From assembly GCA_022819985.1 (NCBI GenBank), contig JAJEGH010000001.1:22973-86972 (forward strand): DNA of 64,000 bases, given 5' to 3'. The notes beneath the pieces are model-generated. The model made no database searches and had not been told where the DNA came from. It worked only from the letters and a program-made list of their open reading frames with translations. This document shows, piece by piece, positions 46,239-55,543 of the stretch (positions are counted from its first letter, which is position 1; every line of letters begins with the position of its first letter). This DNA comes from Alphaproteobacteria bacterium. GTDB lineage: Bacteria > Pseudomonadota > Alphaproteobacteria > Bin65. A program made the translations under genes and the position numbers.

Positions 46239-47006
46239 CTAGATCCGCCAGCCCGAATGGATGGCGACGATGCCGCCGGTGAGGTCGCGCCAGTTCACCC
46301 GGCCGAACCCGGCGTCCGTCATCATCGCGGCCAGTTCCGGCTGCGGCGGGAAGCGGCGGATGCTCTCCACCAGATAGCGGTAGGCGTCGCCGTCTCCGGT
46401 CACCATTTCGCCGATCCGCGGCAGGACGGCGAAGGAGTAGCGGTCGTAGAGTTCCCCCAGGAAGGGGACCGAAACGGCGCCGAATTCCAGGCACAGGAAC
46501 CGGCCGCCCGGCCGCAGTACCCGGCGCATCTCGGCGAGCGCCGCCGGCTTGTCGGTCACGTTGCGCAGGCCGAAGGCGATGGTGACGGCATCGACGCTGC
46601 GGTCCGGCAGCGGCAGCCGCTCGGCATCGCCGCAGACCCAGTCGATGCCCTCGAGCAGGCCTCGGTCGATCCCCCGGTCGCGGCCGTGGGCGACCATGCC
46701 GGGATTGACGTCGCAGACGACGGCCGGCCCGCCGCCCCGGCGCCGCCAGAGGAAGGCGACATCGCCGGTGCCGCCGGCCACGTCGAGCAGGGTCCGCCCG
46801 GCGGACGGGCGCAGCATGGCCGCCAGTTCGCGCTTCCACAGCCGGTGCAGCCCGCCGGACATCAGGTCGTTCATCACGTCGTAGCGGGACGCGACGCTGT
46901 CGAACACGCCGCGCACCAGATGCCGCTTCTCGTCCGCCGCCACGGTGCGGAAGCCGAAATCGGCGGTCTCGCTGCTGTCGGCCCGTTGGGTTCTGGGCTC
47001 CGTCAT
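46239..47006 (-). CDS. ubiE: Demethylmenaquinone/ubiquinone C-methyltransferase UbiE
   Basis: UbiE methylates the ring carbon in ubiquinone (and menaquinone) synthesis. The 255-residue protein has GVFDSVASRYDVMNDLMSGG, the SAM motif LLDVAGGTGDVAF, and the family motifs IAFGLRNVTD and CLEFGAVSVP. ATG 47006 starts the conserved protein; an open upstream frame through the repeat region was rejected. It forms an operon with ubiB. Confidence 0.95.
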   Translation of the reverse strand: MTEPRTQRADSSETADFGFRTVAADEKRHLVRGVFDSVASRYDVMNDLMSGGLHRLWKRELAAMLRPSAGRTLLDVAGGTGDVAFLWRRRGGGPAVVCDVNPGMVAHGRDRGIDRGLLEGIDWVCGDAERLPLPDRSVDAVTIAFGLRNVTDKPAALAEMRRVLRPGGRFLCLEFGAVSVPFLGELYDRYSFAVLPRIGEMVTGDGDAYRYLVESIRRFPPQPELAAMMTDAGFGRVNWRDLTGGIVAIHSGWRI

Positions 47007-47246
47007 GCCGGAGAGGTAAGCGCGCGCCTGCCGGGCTGCCAACCGTTTTGATATCGCATGGGGAGGCGCCCGGGCCGGCCGTGTGCTTCCCGCCGGGAGC
47101 CTCTCTCTTTGGATTTCCCTGAAAAAGGGCCGCACCCGCGGCAGGTCTGCGGCCTCCTCGTTTTTGATCGTCCGTTCCAGTGTTTTTCTCCGTTGTAGCG
47201 CCGTTTTTCCCAGTTTTCTGCCGTTTCCCATGCCGAATGCCGAATT

Positions 47247-47264
47247 AGACAGACCGGTCTGTCT
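47247..47264. promoter_or_regulatory. Perfect 18-bp palindrome, TetR-type operator candidate (copy 2)
   Basis: AGACAGACCGGTCTGTCT is identical to the palindrome at 11095-11112, and conservation extends into flanking bases on one side (AATTCGGCAT). It lies ~240 bp upstream of ubiE. Confidence 0.55.
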
Positions 47265-47438
47265 TTGGTGTTTTTTTGCACTTTGCAGGCTCTCGAATCG
47301 CCCGAACCCCTCGGAAACGCTGGGAAACCGCGATTCGGGCATGGCGCAAAATCAATTTAGGAAGGAAATATTTCAACACTCTGCCCGAGCGAGACCGCCG
47401 GACTGGATGGCAGACAACTGCGCGCCCCTTTCCTCTTA

Positions 47439-47597
47439 CCGTCATTCCGACCGGAGCGGCCGTCAGGCCGCGGAGCGAAGGAATCCGGCTGGCGACGGAG
47501 GCCGGCCAAATGCCGGAGCCTTGGGCGTCGAACGCGCGCCGACCGGATTTCTCCACTACGCCCCGGCCGGAAGCCGGGGCTCCGGTCGAAATGACGG
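47439..47597. mobile_element. MITE-like inverted-repeat unit (~159 bp)
   Basis: The ends CCGTCATTCCGACCGGAGC and GCTCCGGTCGAAATGACGG are inverted repeats matching at 18 of 19 positions. Inside are GGAGCGAAGGAATCC and GGATTTCTCCACTACGCC, the arrangement of widespread noncoding palindromic repeats in alphaproteobacteria. It has no coding capacity. It may move by a transposase elsewhere or act as an RNA hairpin unit. Confidence 0.7.
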
Positions 47598-47675
47598 GAA
47601 GGGGGCGGTTTCGCCCGGTCAGAATAACAGGCGGAGGCCGGTCGAGGCGGGCGCACTTCGGGCGTTGACAGGGCC

Positions 47676-47704
47676 GATATAGGGCACGGGATCTGTCGTG
47701 TCAA
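47676..47704 (-). promoter_or_regulatory. Sigma-70-type promoter facing ubiE
   Basis: On the minus strand TTGACA (47704-47699), a 17-bp spacer and TATATC (47681-47676) form a near-consensus promoter. Spacing equals that of its homologue at 10824-10852. It is ~670 bp upstream of the ubiE start. Confidence 0.6.
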
Positions 47705-47802
47705 GGAAATTAATTATAAAAAAGGAAATATTTTTGAAAGCCGTCCCCGGCGGACCTCGCGGTACGGAGGGTGCGGGGCGGCGGTCGTATCCCCTTGCGC
47801 AG

Positions 47803-47841
47803 GGAAATCCCAAGGGGAAGTCCCAAGGGGAAGTCCCAAGG
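47803..47841 (+). repeat. 13-bp tandem repeat, three units
   Basis: GGAAATCCCAAGG is followed by two copies of GGAAGTCCCAAGG, just upstream of the SDR gene. The period is not a multiple of three, consistent with noncoding sequence; it argues against the longer upstream start in the SDR frame. Confidence 0.9.
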
Positions 47842-47895
47842 GGCTGCGGCACGGGCGAAGCTGGTCATTTTGGCGGCCCGGCCTATGGTGCCGCC

Positions 47896-48702
47896 ATGAC
47901 GACCGAAACTTCCCCTTCTCCACCCGCCGGACGCCTCGCCGGTGCGACGGCGCTGATCACCGGCGCCAGCCGCGGCATCGGCCGGGCGATCGCCGAAGCT
48001 TTCGCCCGGGAAGGCGCCGACCTGTTCCTGAGCGCGACCGCCCGCGCCAACCTCGCCGGCATCGAGGCGCATGCCGCGGCGGCCGGCCGCCGGGTTGCGG
48101 CCGGCGCGGCCGATGTCGCCGACGAGGCGAGCGTCGAGGCCCTGTTCGCCGCGGCGGTCGAGGCCTTCGGGCAGATCGACATCGTGGTCAACAATGCCGG
48201 CGTCTACACCGGCAAGCCGTTTACCGAATACGCGGCGGCGGAGTTCGACCGGGTGATGCGGGTCAACGCCTACGGCACCTTCCACGTCATGCAGCGGGCG
48301 CTGCGCCATATGCAGGGCCGGGGCCGGGGCAAGATCGTCAACATCGCCTCGACCGCCGGCAAATGGGAAAGCCCGAACCAGGCGGCCTACAACGCCTCCA
48401 AGCACGCCGTCGTCGCGCTCACCCGCTGCGCCGCGCTGGAGAATGCCGGGGCCGGCATCCGGGTCAACGCCATCTGCCCCGGCTTTGTCGAGACCGACAT
48501 GATCGGCGAATTCGAGGGCCACGCCGCGCGGGCGGGCATGGAATTCGACGCCTTCAAGGCGGCGATGACGGCCCGGATCCCGACCGGCCGCCTGCTCCAG
48601 CCGGAGGAGATCGCCCATATCGCGGTCTATCTCGCCTCGCCCGAATCCGACGGCATGACCGGCCAGACCATCTCCATCTCCGGCGGCATGCGGATGGGCT
48701 GA
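47896..48702 (+). CDS. Short-chain dehydrogenase/reductase (SDR)
   Basis: This 268-residue classical SDR has the NAD(P)-binding motif TGASRGIG at residues 22-29, NNAGVY near the fourth strand, catalytic Tyr and Lys in YNASKHAV, and the C-terminal MTGQTISISGGMRMG. The NAD(P)-dependent redox substrate is unknown; the closest look is to 3-oxoacyl-ACP reductase, 3-hydroxybutyrate or sugar dehydrogenases. I chose ATG 47896, since the open upstream 66 codons pass through the tandem repeat. It precedes lepA by 123 bp. Confidence 0.9.
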   Translation: MTTETSPSPPAGRLAGATALITGASRGIGRAIAEAFAREGADLFLSATARANLAGIEAHAAAAGRRVAAGAADVADEASVEALFAAAVEAFGQIDIVVNNAGVYTGKPFTEYAAAEFDRVMRVNAYGTFHVMQRALRHMQGRGRGKIVNIASTAGKWESPNQAAYNASKHAVVALTRCAALENAGAGIRVNAICPGFVETDMIGEFEGHAARAGMEFDAFKAAMTARIPTGRLLQPEEIAHIAVYLASPESDGMTGQTISISGGMRMG

Positions 48703-48825
48703 CCCGGAATTCCCGCCGCGCCGGACAGCGTGGCGGTTTTCCGGCATTGGCGCAGCGCCGGCGCGGTGCTACGTCCCGGCCGTTGCCCGCCCGGAACCCG
48801 GACCGATTCCCGCTGCCCTACCCCG

Positions 48826-50640
<1,815 letters not shown>

Positions 50641-51012
50641 GAATAGCGGCAGCCACCCCATTCAACAGTCGTACGGGCGCGGCAACCCTGAAACTACGCT
50701 ATATCGTGACGTCTGAAATTCTGCCGGCCGGAGGGGAGCCAGGCGACCCTATGGTCTTCGTGAGGGTGCGTCGTGTTTCGGACCGAATGAACGTCTGGGG
50801 CCGTCAAGCCGCCTGAATCGTTGCGTTCGCAGCCGGCCTCCTCCGGCACGGCTGTCCCATTCGGGCGGCATGGTTAAGTAAGTTTCTTTCGTTAGCATCC
50901 CCGTAAAGAAAGAAAAGCGCCCTATCCTTTCCTTAGCCCGTTCCTTGCGAAAGGTTCGGCGCGATCCCGGCCGGGCGGGGCGGCAATCGCGCAGTTTCTA
51001 GTAGCGCGGGTT
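50641..51012. other. 372-bp gap after lepA
   Basis: No supported gene is seen. A perfect 8-bp inverted repeat, TTTCTTTC (50883-50890) and GAAAGAAA (50908-50915), lies in an AT-richer stretch. The short frame continuing from lepA's end has no recognisable domain. Confidence 0.6.
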
Positions 51013-51306
51013 CTAGTCGCGCGGGCGGGAGACCAGCCAGAGCAGCGCGCCGGGCACGAGGAAGACAGCGTAGGCGGCCGCGCCCCAGAAATAGGGGATC
51101 AGGACCGCGTGATGGAGTCCGGCCCCCAAGTTCCGCTCGAGGAAATGGCTGAAGCCGAGTTGCGCGGACTGGTCGATCCACAGCCAGACCTGGGCGAAGA
51201 CCACAGGCTCGAATGCGCCGCTTTTGAGCAGTTCGACCGCGGCGTGGCCGAACAGGCCGACCCCGATGAGGAGCAGCAGCCAGGCGAGCATGCGGACTAC
51301 GATCAT
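51013..51306 (-). CDS. Small two- to three-helix membrane protein (unknown)
   Basis: This 97-residue protein begins with a hydrophobic helix (MLAWLLLLIGVGLFGHAAVE) and has a C-terminal one (WGAAAYAVFLVPGALLWLV), with an amphipathic middle. No family is recognised with certainty. Codon use and a clean Met start support coding. It stands alone between lepA and the tRNA. Confidence 0.7.
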   Translation of the reverse strand: MIVVRMLAWLLLLIGVGLFGHAAVELLKSGAFEPVVFAQVWLWIDQSAQLGFSHFLERNLGAGLHHAVLIPYFWGAAAYAVFLVPGALLWLVSRPRD

Positions 51307-51512
51307 CGTTTCTCTCTTCGCCCCCTTCGGTCCGGAACGCGCGGTCCGGACCCTGCGTTGCCTCCCGGCCTCCGTGCTAGCAGGTTCGGCCGCGCCGCGC
51401 CAGTAAGGCGCCGGAAGACACCTCCGGAATGCGGTCGCGGCGAGGCGGGCGCAGGGTCGGCGCGCGGGGTTGGCCTGAAGGGGACCGGTTGCTACATATC
51501 GGCGTGTCGTGC

Positions 51513-51603
51513 GGATGGGTGGCCGAGCGGTCTAAGGCGCACGCCTGGAAAGTGTGTATACGGTGATCCCGTATCGTGGGTTCGAATCCCACCCCATCCG
51601 CCA
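51513..51603 (+). tRNA. tRNA-Ser (anticodon GGA)
   Basis: The acceptor stem GGATGGG (51513-51519) pairs with CCCATCC, followed by discriminator G at 51600 and an encoded CCA (51601-51603). The D arm shows TGGCCGAGCGG. The anticodon stem CACGC/GTGTG encloses loop CTGGAAA with anticodon GGA at 51547-51549. A long class II variable arm (TATACGGTGATCCCGTATC) and GGTTCGAATCC T-loop complete a standard tRNA-Ser reading UCC/UCU. Confidence 0.97.
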
Positions 51604-51876
51604 TTAGCCCTCCGATAGCGCCGGAATCGCATGCGCCGGGCCGATTGCCGCGCGGCGGCGGCGGCGGGTCGGCCGGCGGCGAACGGAACGGAGGCGCGCA
51701 TTTCCGGCCGCGACATCGCTTGACAGCGCCGGTTTTGTCGGGACCTAATTGCGGCGTTGCAGATGCGCCGGGCGACGGTGGCCGAAACGGGGGCTGCCCG
51801 GCCGGGGCCGGACGATTTCATTTGCCGGCTCCTCGTATTGCGTTCCAGGAAATTGCCGACAGGAAACGGGGCCGGA

Positions 51877-53295
51877 ATGATTTTCGACAGTATCTGCCGC
51901 CGCGGCGTCCGGGCGCGCCGCCCGGCAGCCGCCTTGCCCTTACCGGCCCTGCCCATACTGACTGGCGCCGCGCTCCTTCTGCTCGCCCCTTCGGCGGCCT
52001 GGGCCGCGGTCGGCGACGAGACCCAATTCGTCCTCAACAGTTTCTCGTTCCTCATCTGGGGCGCGCTGGTGATGTGGATGTGCGCCGGTTTCACCATGCT
52101 CGAATCCGGCTCGGTGCGCACCAAGAACGCATCGGTCATCTGTCTGAAGAATATCGGCCTCTACTCCATCGCCGGGCTGATGTTCTATTTCATCGGCTAC
52201 AACATCATGTATGTCGGCGTGCCGGAGGGCGGCTGGTTCGGTTCGCTCACGCTGTTCTACGGCACCACGGCGGACGAAGTGACGCTGCTGACCGGCGAGG
52301 ACGCCGCGGCCAAGGCGGCGGCAAGCGCGGCCGTGATCGAGACCGGCAAGGCGACGATGTCCGACTGGTTCTTCCAGATGGTGTTCGTCGCCACGACCGC
52401 CTCGATCGTCTCCGGCACCCTGGCCGAGCGGGTCAAGCTGTGGTCTTTCTTCGCGTTCATCACGGTGCTGACGGCGATCGTCTATCCGGTCGTCGGCGCC
52501 TGGACATGGGGCGGCGGGTGGCTCGCCGAGATGGGCTTCAAGGATTTCGCCGGATCGACCATCGTCCACTCGACCGGCGGCTGGGCCGCGCTGGCCGGCG
52601 CCATCGTGGTCGGCGCGCGCAAGGGCAAGTTCCGGCCTGACGGCACCGTCAGGTCGACGCCGCCGTCCAACGTGCCCGCCGTCACGCTGGGCGTGTTCAT
52701 CCTGTGGCTCGGCTGGTTCGGCTTCAACGGCGGGTCGCAGCTGGCGCTAGGCGGTGCGGCCGATGCCGTGGCGCTCAGCAATATTCTCGCCAACACCAAT
52801 CTCGCCGCCGCGGCCGGCGTGATGGCCGCCATCGCCCTGTCGCGGCCCCTGCTGGGACGGGTCGACCTGCTGGCCAGCCTGAACGGCGCGATCGGCGGCC
52901 TCGTCTCGATCACCGCGGCGCCGGATATCGCCGAACATTATTGGGCCGTGATTATCGGCGGCGTCGGCGGTGCGATCGTCATCCTCGGCATGAAGCTGCT
53001 CGAACGACTGAAAATCGACGATGTCGTCGGCGCGGTGCCGGCCCATCTGTTCGCCGGAATCTGGGGCACGCTCGCCGTTTCCATTGCGGGCGGCGGCAAT
53101 CTGCTCGTACAACTAATCGGCATTGCGGCTATCGGCGCTTTCGTTTTTGCCGCGTCATGGGCTATATGGACGTTGCTCAAGGTGACGGTCGGCGTGCGGA
53201 TTGCGCCCACGGCCGAGGATTTGGGCCAGGATGTGGCGGAGTTGGGCATCGAAGCTTATCCGGAATTCGTCGTTATTCCGGAACACGACGATTGA
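51877..53295 (+). CDS. amt: Ammonium transporter (Amt family)
   Basis: This 472-residue protein has a cleavable N-terminal signal (PALPILTGAALLLLAP, then AAWA), as in other proteobacterial Amt proteins. About eleven helices follow. FLIWGALVMWMCAGFTMLESG and the STIVHSTGGWAALAGAIVVG pore segment (first pore His) are present, with the twin His in AVPAHLFAGIWG. Signature DAVALSNILANTNL also fits. There is no adjacent PII gene (glnK), which usually accompanies amtB. ATG 51877 was chosen because it starts the signal peptide. A signalling cluster begins 94 bp downstream. Confidence 0.93.
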   Translation: MIFDSICRRGVRARRPAAALPLPALPILTGAALLLLAPSAAWAAVGDETQFVLNSFSFLIWGALVMWMCAGFTMLESGSVRTKNASVICLKNIGLYSIAGLMFYFIGYNIMYVGVPEGGWFGSLTLFYGTTADEVTLLTGEDAAAKAAASAAVIETGKATMSDWFFQMVFVATTASIVSGTLAERVKLWSFFAFITVLTAIVYPVVGAWTWGGGWLAEMGFKDFAGSTIVHSTGGWAALAGAIVVGARKGKFRPDGTVRSTPPSNVPAVTLGVFILWLGWFGFNGGSQLALGGAADAVALSNILANTNLAAAAGVMAAIALSRPLLGRVDLLASLNGAIGGLVSITAAPDIAEHYWAVIIGGVGGAIVILGMKLLERLKIDDVVGAVPAHLFAGIWGTLAVSIAGGGNLLVQLIGIAAIGAFVFAASWAIWTLLKVTVGVRIAPTAEDLGQDVAELGIEAYPEFVVIPEHDD

Positions 53296-53389
53296 GATCG
53301 AAGCGACCGGTTCACGCAATTGAATGTCGCCCCCGGCAGCCGAGAACAGCGGGTGTGCGGCCCGGCGGGGACATTGCGGAGGGTAAACG

Positions 53390-53731
53390 ATGGTGAATGT
53401 GACGACCGAACGGATCGACGGCGTTTTGTCCGCCGATGTGGAGGGACGCATCGACGGCTCCAACGTCGTTCAGTTCGAGGAAGCGGTCAGAACCGCGATC
53501 GAAGACAGCGACCGCGCCGTGATCATGGACTTCGAGAAGCTGGTCTACATCAGCAGCGCCGGGCTGCGCGCCATCCTGCTCACCGCCAAGTCCCTCCAGA
53601 ACCGCGACACCAAACTGTTGCTCTGCTCCCTCTCCGACCGGATTCGCGAGGTTTTCGAAATCAGCGGGTTCGATAAGATCCTGCCGATACACGCGACGAA
53701 AGCCGACGCGCTCGATTCGCTGAACAGCTGA
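53390..53731 (+). CDS. STAS-domain anti-sigma-factor antagonist (RsbV/SpoIIAA-like)
   Basis: This 113-residue single STAS domain has the pattern RIDGSNVVQFEEAV, MDFEKLVYISSAGLRAILLT and KLLLCSLSDRIREVFEISGF. The phosphorylatable Ser of this family is in YISSAGLR. In partner switching the unphosphorylated STAS protein sequesters an RsbW-type kinase, and a PP2C phosphatase reactivates it. Both partners are encoded just downstream, so this is probably the switch core. GGAGGG upstream supports the start. Confidence 0.92.
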   Translation: MVNVTTERIDGVLSADVEGRIDGSNVVQFEEAVRTAIEDSDRAVIMDFEKLVYISSAGLRAILLTAKSLQNRDTKLLLCSLSDRIREVFEISGFDKILPIHATKADALDSLNS

Positions 53732-53960
53732 CGCCGGCCGCGCCGTTCGCGCCTGGCGCAGGATTTCCCCGGGCACCCCGGCCGCAACGCGCGAGGTCGA
53801 TCCGGACTTGGACTTGAAATCGCGATTCCCCGCAGCCGCCGCCGGCTTCGCCGGGGCTTCGAGCCTCCTGCGCAGCAGAAGGCGCGACCGCCCGAACGAA
53901 CCGCTTCCGGTCCTGCTTTCGGTCGGGGATGTTGCGCGACAGCACAGCTAGGAGGCCAAT

Positions 53961-55130
53961 ATCAAACGCGGCGCCAACAAAATCCTGGTTGTAGACGACG
54001 AGCCCGACGTCGAACGGCTCGTGCGCCAGCGCATGCGGCGCGAGATTCGCAGCGGCGAGTATGAGTTCGTCTTTGCCGGCAACGGCATCGAAGCGCTGGC
54101 GAAGCTCCGGGAGCACAAGGACATCGACATGGTCCTCTCGGACATCAACATGCCCGAGATGGACGGCCTGACCCTGCTAGAGCAGATCCCTTCGGTCGAT
54201 CCCAATGTGCGCTCGGTCGTCGTGTCGGCCTACGGCGACATGAAGAATATCCGCACGGCGATGAACCGGGGCGCCTTCGACTTCGTCACCAAGCCGATCG
54301 ATTTCGACGACCTGCGGATCACAATTACGCGAACCCTGGAGACGATCGAGCTGTGGCGTTCGGCGCTCGAATCCCGCGACAAGCTGGTCGTACTGGAAAA
54401 CGAGCTCAGCCTTGCCAACCGGATGCAGCAATCGATCCTGCCGACGAGCTTTCCCGAAACCGATTCGTACCAGGTCTTCGCCAGCATGGAAGCGGCGCGC
54501 GACGTCGGCGGCGACTTTTTCGACCTGCTGCCGATCGAGGGCGGCCGGGTCGGCCTGGCGGTCGCCGACGTGTCCGGCAAGGGCATTCCGGCGGCGATGT
54601 TCATGATGTCGAGCCGGACGCTGCTCAGGGGCGCCGCCATCGGCCAGTCCGATCCGTCGAAGATCCTGCGCGAAGTCAACCAGCTCCTGTGCGAGAACAA
54701 CGATACAGCGATGTTCGTCACGCTGTTCCTCGGCATTTTCGATCCGGAGACCGGGGACTTCGTCTATGCCAACGGCGGCCATAATCCGCCGGTGATTTTA
54801 GGGGCCGACGGCACGCCGAACCTGCTGCCGACAACCGACGGAATCGCGCTGGGCATCTTCCCCGATATCGCGTTCCGGGAGAACTCGATCACGCTGGCGC
54901 CGGGCGAAACGGCAATTCTCTACAGCGACGGCGTCACCGAGGCGGAAAACGCCGAGGGAGAACAGTTCGAGCTCGACCGGCTGTACGAGGTCTTTGCCGA
55001 GGCGCCGCCGCGCGACGCCCGGACGGCCACGGTCGATGTCCTCAAGGCCGTGAATGCGTTCGCCGACGGCGCGCCCCAGTTCGACGACATCACCTGCCTT
55101 ACGCTGCGGCGCGGCGGAGGGGCTGAGTGA
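53961..55130 (+). CDS. Response regulator with PP2C (SpoIIE/RsbU) serine phosphatase output; apparent ATC start
   Basis: This ~389-residue protein joins a receiver (acidic pair in ILVVDDEPD near residues 8-16, phospho-Asp in VLSDINMPEMDG, Lys in VTKPIDFDDL) to a coiled linker (LVVLENELSLANRMQQSILP) and a PP2C-type SpoIIE phosphatase (GGDFFDLLP, VADVSGKGIPAAMFM, YANGGHNPP, LYSDGVTEAEN). It probably dephosphorylates the adjacent STAS protein when its receiver is phosphorylated. No ATG/GTG/TTG exists between the in-frame TAG at 53949 and GTG 54021, and GTG 54021 would delete the first strand and acidic pocket. AGGAGG at 53950-53955 is five bases before ATC 53961, which I take as the start. Confidence 0.88.
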   Translation: MKRGANKILVVDDEPDVERLVRQRMRREIRSGEYEFVFAGNGIEALAKLREHKDIDMVLSDINMPEMDGLTLLEQIPSVDPNVRSVVVSAYGDMKNIRTAMNRGAFDFVTKPIDFDDLRITITRTLETIELWRSALESRDKLVVLENELSLANRMQQSILPTSFPETDSYQVFASMEAARDVGGDFFDLLPIEGGRVGLAVADVSGKGIPAAMFMMSSRTLLRGAAIGQSDPSKILREVNQLLCENNDTAMFVTLFLGIFDPETGDFVYANGGHNPPVILGADGTPNLLPTTDGIALGIFPDIAFRENSITLAPGETAILYSDGVTEAENAEGEQFELDRLYEVFAEAPPRDARTATVDVLKAVNAFADGAPQFDDITCLTLRRGGGAE

Positions 55131-55543
55131 GCGCAGAGCTGTCCCTGCGGCTGTCGGCGACGCTCGACGACATTGCGCAGCTCCACGAAGAGCTCGAAGC
55201 GTTTGCCGCGCAGGAAGGCTGGACGACGAAGCTGGAATTCGAGGTCAAACTGGTCGTCGAGGAGTTGTTCACCAATGTCTTCAACTACGGCGGCTGCCCC
55301 GGCGAGCCGGTACAAATCGATTTCACGTCCGAAACGGACCGGCTGACCATCGAGATGTCCGACAGCGGGCGGGCCTTCGACCCACTCGTCGACACGCCCG
55401 AACCCGACACGACCTCTTCCGTCGAAGACAGGGCCATCGGCGGCCTCGGCGTCCATCTGGTGCTCACGATGATGGACGAGGCGAGCTATCGCCGGGACGG
55501 CGACCTCAACCGTTTGACGCTGGTCAAGCGGAGAGAGGAATGA
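55127..55543 (+). CDS. RsbW-like anti-sigma serine kinase (HATPase_c_2)
   Basis: This 138-residue GHKL ATPase has N box EVKLVVEELFTNVFNYG, G1 IEMSDSGRAFDPL and G2 GGLGVHLVLTMMD. Such proteins bind and inhibit a sigma factor or other target, and phosphorylate the STAS antagonist. GTG at 55127 overlaps the phosphatase stop, so they are translationally coupled. No sigma-factor gene is in the window, so the final output is unknown. Confidence 0.92.
   Translation: MSAELSLRLSATLDDIAQLHEELEAFAAQEGWTTKLEFEVKLVVEELFTNVFNYGGCPGEPVQIDFTSETDRLTIEMSDSGRAFDPLVDTPEPDTTSSVEDRAIGGLGVHLVLTMMDEASYRRDGDLNRLTLVKRREE

Larger units (their letters stand above)
47172..47736 (-). repeat. Dispersed promoter/palindrome element, copy 2 (inverted)
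   Basis: Read on the minus strand, this repeats the copy at 10793-11184. The promoter module (47736 to 47650) includes TTGACA-N17-TATATC and GCCCGAAGTGCGCC. Then come AATATTTCCTTCC (47372-47360), the palindrome at 47264-47247 followed by AATTCGGCAT, and GAAAACTG-GAAAAACG-CACTGGAA. It is longer than copy 1, partly because a MITE-like unit sits in the middle. It faces ubiE. Confidence 0.85.
47007..47895. other. 889-bp intergenic region rich in repeats
   Basis: No convincing gene lies between ubiE and the SDR, which diverge. The region holds the second promoter/palindrome element (47172-47736), an internal MITE-like inverted-repeat unit (47439-47597) and a 13-bp tandem repeat (47803-47841). Open frames here are low-complexity and lack homologous features. 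Confidence 0.8.

Noticed and set aside
47698..47895. 66-codon N-terminal extension of the SDR
   Set aside because: It crosses the promoter module and a 13-bp tandem repeat whose period breaks coding periodicity; the SDR fold begins normally at ATG 47896.
53929..53994. A 21-codon leader ORF overlapping the receiver-phosphatase start
   Set aside because: It begins with ATG but has no ribosome-binding site and no conserved character that I can see; translational coupling is possible but unsupported.
54021..55130. GTG 54021 as the start of the receiver-phosphatase
   Set aside because: It would delete the first receiver strand and the acidic Asp pair; the coding signature clearly extends upstream to 53961 next to AGGAGG.
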